A stretch of DNA of 38,267 nucleotides from JAFLCM01 sp964510955 (GTDB lineage: Bacteria; Planctomycetota; Phycisphaerae; Phycisphaerales; UBA1924), in the NCBI GenBank assembly GCA_964510955.1, contig CAZEDW010000038.1, forward strand, positions 1-38,267, in the 5' to 3' direction. The notes under the pieces were generated by a model. That model saw only the letters and a program-made list of their open reading frames with translations. It made no database searches and was not told the DNA's origin. Numbering within the stretch: position 1 is the first letter of the stretch; every line of letters begins with the position of its first letter. The translations under genes and the position numbers were made by a program. This document shows, one piece after another, positions 7,479 through 15,216 of this stretch.

Positions 7479-8357
7479 GTGGGCTTGATCGTGTCGATGC
7501 TCGGCAACATCCCCATGTTGCCGCGCAGCATCCATCGTCCAAACTCGGAGCCGAACCGCCCCGAATCTGCCGGCGGCGGTGGTCATCCCCGGGTGGCGCC
7601 GGTGCTCTCGCACGACGCCCCGCGCGAGGACGCCGCCACGGCGCTCCGCACCCTGATGCACGAACTCGCCAACCTTGTTGACGGCTCGGCACGCGGCCTG
7701 CGGCTGGCTCTGGACGCGATGCGGGACGCCAACGACGGCCCGCCGGCGCTCGTGGCCGGGCGGCATCTGGCGCTGGTCTCGGCCGGGCTCGAACGAGCCT
7801 CGGCGGTGCTTCGCGAGGCGCTCCGTCCGGCGGGAGCTTTGCAGGGCGACAGGCTGTTCGAGGCCGCGGCGAACGTCGCGCTGCCGGCGGCGACGTTGGG
7901 AGAGGCCGCTCACCACGCTGTCGAGGCCGTCCGGGCCGCCGCCGACGCGCGGAGTGTCGCTGTCCATGTGGAACTTCACGGGGGCGTGGAGAAGCAGCCA
8001 CCCGGGCCCGTGTATTCGATCCTGTGCAACGCGCTGCGGAACGCCGTCCAGGCTTGTGGGGGTGGTGGCGAGATCCGCGTTCGCGCCGTGCACCATCAAG
8101 GGAGCATTGTCATGACGGTTTCCGATAACGGACGGGGCCTGTCGGACGAGGACTTGCAGCACGCGTTCACGCAGGGTTACTCGGGCACCGGCGGCAGCGG
8201 GCTGGGGCTGGCGCTGTGCCGCCGACTGGCCGAGCAGGCCGGCGGCAACGTCACGTTGTCGCGTGCCGAGACCGACCAAGCCGGGGCCGTGCTGACGCTC
8301 GTGCTTCCGTCGGCGCCGCCGGCGGCGCCGTGGCTCCTGAACGACTGGGGGGAGTGA
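7479..8357 (+). CDS. Soluble sensor histidine kinase
   Basis: A cytoplasmic kinase of 292 residues with no membrane segment. It autophosphorylates on His61 in LMHELANLVDG. The C-terminal ATP-binding half has the N box (ILCNALRNAVQACGG), G1 (VSDNGRGLSDED) and G2 (GTGGSGLGLALCRRL). The first 50 residues are Pro/Arg-rich with no recognisable sensor domain, so the signal must come through the dimerisation region or a partner protein. The start is a GTG; an in-frame ATG at 7497 is an alternative. The stop lies three bases before the sigma-54 regulator, so they form a two-component pair of the NtrB/NtrC type. Confidence 0.9.
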   Translation: MGLIVSMLGNIPMLPRSIHRPNSEPNRPESAGGGGHPRVAPVLSHDAPREDAATALRTLMHELANLVDGSARGLRLALDAMRDANDGPPALVAGRHLALVSAGLERASAVLREALRPAGALQGDRLFEAAANVALPAATLGEAAHHAVEAVRAAADARSVAVHVELHGGVEKQPPGPVYSILCNALRNAVQACGGGGEIRVRAVHHQGSIVMTVSDNGRGLSDEDLQHAFTQGYSGTGGSGLGLALCRRLAEQAGGNVTLSRAETDQAGAVLTLVLPSAPPAAPWLLNDWGE

Positions 8358-8360
8358 GCG

Positions 8361-9872
8361 ATGAAGCCCTCCAAGGGAACCACCGACAACCCGGCCCCGC
8401 GCGGGCGCGTCCTCATCGTGGATGACGATCCGATCGTGGCCGAGAGCCTCGCGGAGTTTCTGCGCAACGAGGGGCACACCGCCGCCGCGTGTCTCAACGG
8501 CGCCGAGGCGTTGGAGGCCATGGACAAGGCCGTCTCCGGCCCCCGCACTGCCAGCGGTGCGCCGCAACCCACCCCGTTCAACGTGGTGGTGACAGACGTC
8601 AACATGCCCGGCATGAGCGGGCTGGAACTGCTCAACATCGTCCGCGAGAAGCACCCCAGCGTCGTGGTGATGATGCTGACGGGCTACGGCACCATCGAGT
8701 CCGCGGTCGAGGCCGTCCGCGCCGGGGCGTTTGACTATCTCTCCAAGCCCGTCGTCGACGCCGAGCTGCGGCTCAGCCTCGAGAAAGCCCTGCGTCAGCA
8801 GGCGCTCCTGGCCGAGAACACGACGCTGCGGGCCAACCTCGATCAGCGCTACGGGCTCAACGGGCTGATCGGGGGAGACTGGCGGATCGTCAAGGCGTTC
8901 GAGATGGTGCGGTCGGTGGCGTCGTCGAAGGTGACGGTGCTGATGACCGGCGAGTCCGGCACCGGCAAGAGCATGGTCGCCCGCGCGATCCACCAAGGCA
9001 GCCCTCGCGCGGCCAAGCCCTTCGTCGAAATCCACTGCGGCAGCATCCCCGAGACGCTGCTGGAGTCCGAGCTGTTCGGGCACGTCAAGGGCGCGTTCAC
9101 CGGGGCCCACACCGACAAACAGGGCAAGTTCCTGGCGGCCGACTCCGGCACGCTGTTCATCGACGAGATCAACTCCGCCTCGCCTGCCATGCAGCTCAAG
9201 CTGCTCCGGGTGCTGCAGGAGCGCCGCTTCGAGCCGGTCGGATCGACCCAGACGATGGAGGTGGACGTTCGCGTGGTGCTGGCGACCAACCAGCCACTCG
9301 AAGAACTGGTCGCCAAGGGGCTGTTCCGACAGGACCTGTACTACCGCGTCAACGTCGTCAAGATCGAGCTGCCGTCGCTCCGCGACCGGCCCGCTGACAT
9401 CCCCGCGCTGGTTGAGCACTTCATCGAGAAGCACTGCCGCACCCACGATCGGACGGTGACGGGCGTCGCCCCTGAGGCGATGGAGCTGCTGAAGCGGTAC
9501 AACTACCCCGGTAACGTCCGTGAGCTCGAGAACATCATCGAACGGGCGGTGGTGCTGGGGACGCGCCCGACGATCACCACGGAAGATCTGCCGCCCTACC
9601 TCACCGACGACCCCACGATGGTGGGCGGTCGACCGATGCTCCCGCACCTACGGGCGGGCCTGCAGGTCGACGACGCGGTGGATTCGCCCGACACGCCGTG
9701 GGTCGCCACGCCGCTCGACGCGGCCCTGGCCGAGCCGGAGAAGCGAATCCTGCTCAAGGCGCTGCGTGCCAACGACTGGAACCGTCAGGCCACGGCGGAC
9801 CAGCTCCAGATCAACCGGACCACGCTCTACAAGAAAATGAAGGTCTACGGGCTCGACAGGATGGCGGGGTAG
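8361..9872 (+). CDS. Sigma-54-dependent response regulator (NtrC family)
   Basis: A 503-residue activator of sigma-54 RNA polymerase. Residues 15-140 are a receiver domain with VDDD at 20-23, phosphoacceptor Asp79 (VVVTDVNMPG) and the Lys of YLSKP. The AAA+ domain has Walker A GESGTGKS at 197-204, the sigma-54 contact loop GAFTGA at 244-249, Walker B around TLFIDE at 264-269, and FRQDLYYRVN with the Arg finger. The C-terminus is a Fis-type helix-turn-helix, NRQATADQLQINRTTLYKKM. The receiver has about 15 extra Gly/Pro/Ser-rich residues (57-71) before the Asp79 strand. A GGGG-rich Shine-Dalgarno overlaps the end of the kinase gene, indicating coupled translation. The target genes are unknown. 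Confidence 0.96.
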   Translation: MKPSKGTTDNPAPRGRVLIVDDDPIVAESLAEFLRNEGHTAAACLNGAEALEAMDKAVSGPRTASGAPQPTPFNVVVTDVNMPGMSGLELLNIVREKHPSVVVMMLTGYGTIESAVEAVRAGAFDYLSKPVVDAELRLSLEKALRQQALLAENTTLRANLDQRYGLNGLIGGDWRIVKAFEMVRSVASSKVTVLMTGESGTGKSMVARAIHQGSPRAAKPFVEIHCGSIPETLLESELFGHVKGAFTGAHTDKQGKFLAADSGTLFIDEINSASPAMQLKLLRVLQERRFEPVGSTQTMEVDVRVVLATNQPLEELVAKGLFRQDLYYRVNVVKIELPSLRDRPADIPALVEHFIEKHCRTHDRTVTGVAPEAMELLKRYNYPGNVRELENIIERAVVLGTRPTITTEDLPPYLTDDPTMVGGRPMLPHLRAGLQVDDAVDSPDTPWVATPLDAALAEPEKRILLKALRANDWNRQATADQLQINRTTLYKKMKVYGLDRMAG

Positions 9873-9909
9873 GCGAGGGCGCCTTGCCGGGTGGGCAAAG
9901 GTCCGGCGT

Positions 9910-9932
9910 GCGGTGCCCCAACCGGGCACCGC
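9910..9932 (+). terminator. Hairpin after the sigma-54 regulator gene
   Basis: GCGGTGCCC (9910-9918) pairs perfectly with GGGCACCGC (9924-9932) around the loop CAACC. There is no T-run after it, so it is either a weak or Rho-aided terminator or a stabilising 3' stem. It lies between the two-component operon and thrA. Confidence 0.4.
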
Positions 9933-10010
9933 GCTCGCCGCGCCGCATCCCGCCGCCGTCGTTACCATCTCTCCCCCTCAACAAGGCCCGGCTCCAGCTT
10001 CACAGTTGCC

Positions 10011-12590
10011 ATGCGAATCGAAGTCCACAAGTTCGGAGGCACCAGCGTCCTGGGCGCCCAGCGCATGCGCGGGGTGGCCGAGCTGTTGATTGATGCCGGC
10101 AAGAAGGCGCGGGTCGTCGCGGTCGCAAGCGCGATGAGCGGCGTGACCAACCTTCTGGTTGAGGCCACCGCCGCCGCCAAGGCGGGCAATCGCGAAGCGG
10201 CCGAGGCGGCCCTGAAAAAGGTTCGGGTCATGCACGTCGAGGCGCTGGATCAGATCGCTCAGCAGCCCGCCGCTGACGACGAGCCGGTGGGGCCCGTCCG
10301 CGACGAGGTGATGGCGATCATCGACGACGTGGCCAACGTCATCCGCGGCGCGGAACTGGTGGGCGAGGTGACGGCGCGCACCCGCGACCGCATCGTCGCC
10401 GCCGGCGAAAAGCTGAGCGTGAGGCTGATCGCGCTGATCCTCCGGCGTCTGGGCCACAAGGCCCAAGCCGTCGACGCCGATACGTTCATCGACACCGACG
10501 CGGCCTACTCCGACGCCAACCCGCTGCCGTTCGTGACCGATCGGGGCATCGATTCGTTCCTGCGCCCCAGGCTCGAGCGGGGCGAGACCCCCGTGGTCAC
10601 CGGCTTCATGGGGCGCGCCCCGGACGGCTCGACCACCACGTTCAGCCGCGGAGGGAGCGACTTCACCGCGACGCTGGTCGGTGGGGCGCTCAACGCCGAC
10701 GAGGTGACGATCTGGACCGACGTGGACGGCGTGTTCACCGCCGATCCGCGCGTCGTTCCGGGCGCGTCGCTTATCCCGCAGCTCAACTACCGCGAGGCGG
10801 GCGAGATGAGCTATTACGGGGCCAAGGTGCTGCACCAGCGCACCATGATCCCCGTGAGCGGCAAGCGCATCCCGGTGTGGGTCCGCAACACACTGAACCC
10901 CGCGGCGCCCGGGAGCGTGGTGGACGGGCGCAGTTCGGCCCCGCCGTCAAGCGGGAGCGGAGTGGTTCACCCGGTCAAGGCCGTGACTGCGATCAAGGAC
11001 CAGGCGCTGCTCTCGCTGGAGGGCAAGGGGATGTCGGGGGTGCCGGGTGTTTCGGCCCGCCTGTTCTCGTGCCTCGCGTCGCGCTCGATCAGTGTCACGA
11101 TGATCTCGCAGAGCTCCAGCGAATCCAGTGTGTGCCTGGCGGTGCCGGGGCCCGACGCGCTGGCGGCCGAGGGCGCCATCAAGCAGGAGTTCCGGGCCGA
11201 CATCTCGCGCGGCGATATCGAGGACGTCACCGTCCGCCAGGGCGTGGCCCTGGTCGCCGCGGTCGGGCTCGGCATGGCCCACACGCCCGGCGTCGCGGGC
11301 AACGTCTTCACCTCGCTGGGCGAGCACGGCGTCAACGTGCTGGCGATCGCGCAAGGCTCGAGCGAGCTGAACATCACGCTCGCCGTCGATCAGGCCGAGG
11401 CCGGCGCGGCGGTGGCGGCGATCCACGAGCGGTTCGCCCTCGATCAGCCGGGCGCCGCGGTGCGCACACGGCGCACGCGCGACCTGGTCATCCTCGGGTG
11501 CGGGCAGGTGGGGCGGGCCCTGATCGAGCTGGTCCGGGAGCGAGCGAGGCGCGAGGATGCGCCGGAGAGACTGAGAATCGTGGGGATCGCGGACCGAGGC
11601 GGCTACCTGTTCAAGGCCGGCGGGATCAGCGATGCCGACCTGTGCTCGGTGGTCAAGGAGAAGGAGGCCAAGCGGCCGCTCTCTTCTGTGAGCGGCGCGA
11701 AAAGGGCTGAAACGACGGATAACGGTCTGGAAGCGCTGTGGCGCGCCGCCGCGAGCGCCCGCCTGGCCGCGCCGATCCTCGTTGATACCAGCGACTCGGA
11801 CGCGACCGCCGCCATCATGGCCGAGGCGCTGTCGTCTGGGTTCGACGTTGCGACCGCCAACAAGCGCCCCATCGGCGAGAGCTGGGGCGCGTTCGAATCG
11901 ATTCGTTCCGCCGTCGTGAGGTCGGGGCGCACGCTCCGCGCCGAGGCGACGGTGGGCGCCGGCCTTCCGGTGATCGATACGCTCGCGACGCTCCGCGCCA
12001 CCGGCGACATCGTGACACGCATCGAGGGCTGCTTCTCCGGCACGCTCGGCTTCGTGATGACCGCCCTGCAGGACGGCGCAAAGTTTTCCGATGTCGTGGG
12101 CGAGGCGGTTCGCCTGGGTTACACCGAGCCCGACCCCGTCGCGGACCTCTGCGGCGCTGACGTGGCCCGCAAGGCGGTCATCCTGGCTCGCCTCAGCGGG
12201 CTGGTGAGCGCTGACTGCCCGGTCAAGCTGACGGGGCTTGTGAGCGATTCGCTGCTGGGCAGGCCGTTGGATGCGCTCCTTTCAGAGCTCCGCGCCATGG
12301 ACGCGGCGCTGGAGCAGCGCGTCGCGGAAGCCCGCCGCGCCGGCAACGTGCTGCGGTTCGCCGCGACGGTGCAGCCGAACGCCATCGAGGTCGGGCCCGC
12401 GGCGGTGCCGGCCGACTCGGCGCTGGGAACGCTGCGTGGTACCGACAACATGATCGTCTTCCACACCGCCCGTTACAGCCGGCGTCCGCTGGTCATCAGC
12501 GGCCCCGGAGCCGGGGCGGTCGTCACGGCGTCGGGTGTCCTCGCCGACATCCTCAGGCTGTGCGGCGGAAGCGGTGGGGGGGTGGGCTGA
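10011..12590 (+). CDS. thrA: Bifunctional aspartate kinase / homoserine dehydrogenase
   Basis: Catalyses the first and third steps of the aspartate pathway toward Thr, Met and Ile. The 859-residue protein starts MRIEVHKFGGTS, the aspartate kinase signature. FSRGGSDFTATLVGGAL and WTDVDGVFTADPR follow in the kinase half. Two ACT domains sit near residues 325-475 (around SLEGKGMSGVPGVSARLFS and AHTPGVAGNVFTSL) and are the expected site of Thr feedback. The dehydrogenase half begins with the NAD(P)-binding VILGCGQVGRALIEL, then VATANKRP, ATVGAGLPVIDTL and GCFSGTLGFVMTAL, with the catalytic GYTEPDPVADLCGADVARK. The frame is open back to 9891, but that stretch has no homology. No clear Shine-Dalgarno or leader peptide is seen. 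thrB overlaps its stop by one base. Confidence 0.96.
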   Translation: MRIEVHKFGGTSVLGAQRMRGVAELLIDAGKKARVVAVASAMSGVTNLLVEATAAAKAGNREAAEAALKKVRVMHVEALDQIAQQPAADDEPVGPVRDEVMAIIDDVANVIRGAELVGEVTARTRDRIVAAGEKLSVRLIALILRRLGHKAQAVDADTFIDTDAAYSDANPLPFVTDRGIDSFLRPRLERGETPVVTGFMGRAPDGSTTTFSRGGSDFTATLVGGALNADEVTIWTDVDGVFTADPRVVPGASLIPQLNYREAGEMSYYGAKVLHQRTMIPVSGKRIPVWVRNTLNPAAPGSVVDGRSSAPPSSGSGVVHPVKAVTAIKDQALLSLEGKGMSGVPGVSARLFSCLASRSISVTMISQSSSESSVCLAVPGPDALAAEGAIKQEFRADISRGDIEDVTVRQGVALVAAVGLGMAHTPGVAGNVFTSLGEHGVNVLAIAQGSSELNITLAVDQAEAGAAVAAIHERFALDQPGAAVRTRRTRDLVILGCGQVGRALIELVRERARREDAPERLRIVGIADRGGYLFKAGGISDADLCSVVKEKEAKRPLSSVSGAKRAETTDNGLEALWRAAASARLAAPILVDTSDSDATAAIMAEALSSGFDVATANKRPIGESWGAFESIRSAVVRSGRTLRAEATVGAGLPVIDTLATLRATGDIVTRIEGCFSGTLGFVMTALQDGAKFSDVVGEAVRLGYTEPDPVADLCGADVARKAVILARLSGLVSADCPVKLTGLVSDSLLGRPLDALLSELRAMDAALEQRVAEARRAGNVLRFAATVQPNAIEVGPAAVPADSALGTLRGTDNMIVFHTARYSRRPLVISGPGAGAVVTASGVLADILRLCGGSGGGVG

Positions 12591-13534
12591 TGAGCAGCGT
12601 CACAGCGTTCGCTCCCGCGACCGTATCGAACCTCTCGGTCGGCTTTGACGTGCTCGGGCTGGCACTAAGCGGGCCGGGCGACACCGTGACCGCTCGGCTG
12701 GCCGGTCCGCCCGGAGTCCGCATCGCGTCGGTGCGCTCGAGCGTGGAAGGCTCTCCGCCACTGCCGACCGATCCAACCAAGAACACCGCCGCCGTCGCGG
12801 CGGTTCACACGCTCCGGCGTGCGGGCATCGAAGCGGGGGTGGAGCTCGATGTCGTGAAGGGCCTGCCGATCGGCTCGGGGCTTGGCTCATCCGCGGCGAG
12901 CGCCGCGGCGGCCGCGTTCGCGGTCAACCTGCTGGTGGGTTCGCCGCTGCGGAGAATGGAACTGATCGAGCCGGTTCTGGAGGCCGAGGCGACGGTGGCG
13001 GGGCGTCATGCCGACAACGCCGCGCCGGCGATCCTCGGCGGCCTGGTGCTGGTGCGCTCGCTGAGCCCGCTGGACATCGTGCGCGTGCCCGTGCCGGTGG
13101 GGCTGTGGGTTTGTGTCGCGTCGCCGCGGTTCGAACTGCTGACCCGGCAATCGCGGGCGGCCCTGCCCCGCGACGTGCCGATCGCCGAGATGGTGAAGAT
13201 GACCGCGGGCATCGGCGCGCTGCTGTCGGCGTGCCACAGCGGTGACATCGGTCTGCTCGCCCGATCGCTCGCCGACGGCGACCCCGTCACCCGGGCCCGC
13301 ATCGGGCTGATTCCCGGCGGCGCCGCGGTGATCCGTTCGGCGCTCGACGCCGGGGCGATCGCGGCGGGCATCTCGGGCTCGGGCCCGAGCATCTATGCCC
13401 TGTGCCGGAGCCGCTTCGACGCCGAGGCCTCGGGCCGGGCGATGCAGCAGGAGTTTGGTGCGGCGGGGCTGGCGTGCAGCGTGCATCAATCTAGCGGCGA
13501 CGCGCCCGGAGCGCGCCGGGTTGAGCGGGCATAG
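12590..13534 (+). CDS. thrB: Homoserine kinase
   Basis: Phosphorylates homoserine to O-phosphohomoserine, the branch step toward threonine. It is a GHMP-fold kinase of 314 residues. Visible motifs are PATVSNLSVGFDVLGLAL at the N-terminus, the phosphate-binding GLPIGSGLGSSAASAAA, HADNAAPAILGG, and the C-terminal GAIAAGISGSGPSIYALC. The ATG shares its A with the thrA stop (TGATG), and a G-rich run lies just before it, so translation is coupled. thrC is not present downstream; the next gene points the other way. Confidence 0.95.
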   Translation: MSSVTAFAPATVSNLSVGFDVLGLALSGPGDTVTARLAGPPGVRIASVRSSVEGSPPLPTDPTKNTAAVAAVHTLRRAGIEAGVELDVVKGLPIGSGLGSSAASAAAAAFAVNLLVGSPLRRMELIEPVLEAEATVAGRHADNAAPAILGGLVLVRSLSPLDIVRVPVPVGLWVCVASPRFELLTRQSRAALPRDVPIAEMVKMTAGIGALLSACHSGDIGLLARSLADGDPVTRARIGLIPGGAAVIRSALDAGAIAAGISGSGPSIYALCRSRFDAEASGRAMQQEFGAAGLACSVHQSSGDAPGARRVERA

Positions 13535-13584
13535 GGCCAAAGCTGGATCGTTGGTTTCTTTGCCGAACGCCAGACGGGCGTGGG

Positions 13585-14244
13585 TCAGCGCCCGCGATCG
13601 ACCGCCGCGCGCAGCGTGCCCAGCGCCGCCGACCACAGGCGTTTCATCCGCGCACAGTCGCGTTCGGTCCCGATGCGGTCGTGCTGCACCTGGACGCTTG
13701 TCCGGGCTTCGCCGCCCGCCGTGCGCCTTTCGGCGATCGACACCGACAGCACCTTGGCGCCGTCGCGCCAGGTCATACGGGCCGCCTTGGGGCCGGTCTT
13801 GTGGACGACCACGCCGTCGGGCAGCCACTTGGCGGCCCGGCGGGCGTCGCTGAACCACGTGAGCACCTCGGCGCTGCGCCCGCTGATCGTGACCGATGCG
13901 CTGGCCGAGAACCCGTCGGTCTTCTGGCGCGGCAGCCGCAGTCCCCGGACGCGTTCGTAACCCACCACGATCATCTGCGACCACCAGTCCGGTGCGTGAT
14001 GCTCCTGGTGCAAATGGTTGGCGGCCTTGGCGTGGCCGTGCCGTTTCACATCGAAACGGTCGAGCACGCGCAGCCAATGAGCCCACGGTTTTCCGGTGGC
14101 TTTGGTGATCGCCGCGTCGGAGCAGCCCAGGGGGCGCGCATTGAGCGCCGCCGGCGCGGGCTTGCGGGCACGGGAGGAAGCGGAACTGGTGCGGCGCAGG
14201 GCGTTTGGGCGCTTTGATGATTCTTTGGCGATTGACGCTGCCAT
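13585..14244 (-). CDS. DUF4287 domain protein with C-terminal SRPBCC-like domain
   Basis: A 219-residue soluble protein. After a Ser/Lys/Arg-rich N-terminus, residues 40-105 match the DUF4287 pattern: SDAAITKATGKPWAHWL, then HHAPDWWSQMIVVGYERVRG. The rest (about 110-215) looks like an SRPBCC/AHSA1 helix-grip domain: SASVTISGRSAEVLTWFSD, KTGPKAARMTWRDGAKVLSV and a final helix containing RMKRLWSAAL. Similar fused proteins occur in soil bacteria; ligand and role are unknown. GGAG lies seven bases before the ATG at 14244. Upstream in-frame sequence reaching 14526 is antisense-like overlap with the Lrp gene and is excluded. It lies 44 bases downstream of that regulator and is probably cotranscribed with it. 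Confidence 0.78.
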   Translation of the reverse strand: MAASIAKESSKRPNALRRTSSASSRARKPAPAALNARPLGCSDAAITKATGKPWAHWLRVLDRFDVKRHGHAKAANHLHQEHHAPDWWSQMIVVGYERVRGLRLPRQKTDGFSASASVTISGRSAEVLTWFSDARRAAKWLPDGVVVHKTGPKAARMTWRDGAKVLSVSIAERRTAGGEARTSVQVQHDRIGTERDCARMKRLWSAALGTLRAAVDRGR

Positions 14245-14288
14245 GGTGTGCTCCGTGGTGCCTCGGGGCGGGGCGGGACGCGGGCGTG

Positions 14289-14957
14289 TCACTTCCCCTC
14301 GGTGAACGCGCCGGCTTCTGGTCCCACGGCGTCGAGCGGGACTCGCGTGTCGTCCTTGATCGTGCTCAGCGCGAAGCTGGTGCGGATGCGCCCGATGTTT
14401 GGAACCGCGGACAGCTTGTGAACGATGAAGAGCTCGTACTGGGCCATGTCGGTCACGAGCACCTTGAGGATGAAGTCCTCCTCCCCGGCGGTGTGCCAGC
14501 ACGACTGCACTTCCTCGAACGCGCACAGGGCTTCCTTGAACTCGAGCAGGCGGCGCTCGCCGTGCTCTCGGAGGGTCACGTGGACCAGTGCGCAGATGTT
14601 CTTGTCGACCATCACCGGATCGAGCAGGGCCACGTAGCGCCGGATGATGCCGCTGGTCTCCAGCTTCTTGACGCGCTCCAGCGTGCTGGGGGGGCTGATG
14701 CCGACCCGCTGCGCCAGCGTGGCGTTCGTGATCTCGCAGTCACCCTGCAACTGATTCAGGATCGCCAGGTCGATGGCATCGAAGCGCACGCGGGGCTTGC
14801 CTGTGCGGCGTTTGACGGGGTTCAAAGCCTCGCGCAGCGACGCGGTGACCGGAATGGCCGCGGGCGGGCCCGAGCCATCCAGCGACGCCGGCACATTGTG
14901 CGGCCCGTGGGCCTTGGGCGGCTGCGGCGCGGGAGGGGGTGAAGCGGAAGAGGGCAT
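14289..14957 (-). CDS. Lrp/AsnC family transcriptional regulator
   Basis: A DNA-binding regulator of 222 residues. The winged-helix region starts at about residue 59 (FDAIDLAILNQLQGDCEITN) and continues with TLAQRVGISPPSTLERVKKL. The AsnC ligand-binding (RAM) domain follows: IRRYVALLDPVMVDKNICAL, WHTAGEEDFILKVLVTDM and VPNIGRIRTSFALSTIKDD. The first 55 residues, rich in Pro and Ala, are an extension not seen in typical 150-residue Lrp proteins. GGAG lies six bases before the ATG. It is divergent from hppD, and Lrp-type regulators often control the adjacent divergent gene, so it may respond to tyrosine or another amino acid. That last point is inference. Confidence 0.93.
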   Translation of the reverse strand: MPSSASPPPAPQPPKAHGPHNVPASLDGSGPPAAIPVTASLREALNPVKRRTGKPRVRFDAIDLAILNQLQGDCEITNATLAQRVGISPPSTLERVKKLETSGIIRRYVALLDPVMVDKNICALVHVTLREHGERRLLEFKEALCAFEEVQSCWHTAGEEDFILKVLVTDMAQYELFIVHKLSAVPNIGRIRTSFALSTIKDDTRVPLDAVGPEAGAFTEGK

Positions 14958-15046
14958 GGGTGCTCCGGAGTGGCTTGGGTTCGGGCAATGGTTGGATGGC
15001 GGCCGGACGCTTCAGAGACTAACGGTTTTGGTGGCGATTTCAAGAA

Positions 15047-15054
15047 GAATATTC
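15047..15054. promoter_or_regulatory. AT-rich palindrome in the Lrp-hppD intergenic region
   Basis: GAATATTC is a perfect palindrome inside a patch that is AT-rich against the GC-rich background. It lies 31 bases upstream of the hppD -35 box, where an Lrp-type regulator could bind. Such regulators prefer degenerate AT-rich palindromes. The assignment is tentative. Confidence 0.3.
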
Positions 15055-15084
15055 GTCGAACCAGGACATTTGCGGAATAAACAG

Positions 15085-15113
15085 TTGAAATTGCGGTTGT
15101 TTGCCGCCATAAT
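15085..15113 (+). promoter_or_regulatory. Sigma-70-type promoter of hppD
   Basis: TTGAAA (15085-15090) and CATAAT (15108-15113) match 5/6 of each consensus box with the ideal 17-base spacer. This is the best promoter match I found in the window. The predicted transcript has a leader of about 95 bases before hppD. Confidence 0.7.
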
Positions 15114-15216
15114 CCGGCGTTCGAGCGGTCCCGGCCTTGTATTGAGTTCGGGTACGATGCCGTTGGTTTCACGTCGCGAGCTCCGGCCCGTACGGAGCGG
15201 ATCAAGGAGTTGATCG

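Noticed and set aside
7446..9647. 733-codon open frame on the minus strand
   Set aside because: It is antisense to the kinase and sigma-54 regulator genes; composition is His/Arg/Gln-rich with no domain, as expected from the mirror frame of GC-rich genes.
9873..10010. Possible Thr/Ile attenuator leader peptide before thrA
   Set aside because: I looked for a short frame rich in Thr or Ile codons followed by a terminator with a T-run and found none; only the 9-bp hairpin is present.
12887..14086. 399-codon minus-strand frame overlapping thrB
   Set aside because: It is antisense to thrB, and its remaining part overlaps the DUF4287 gene in another frame; no recognisable features.
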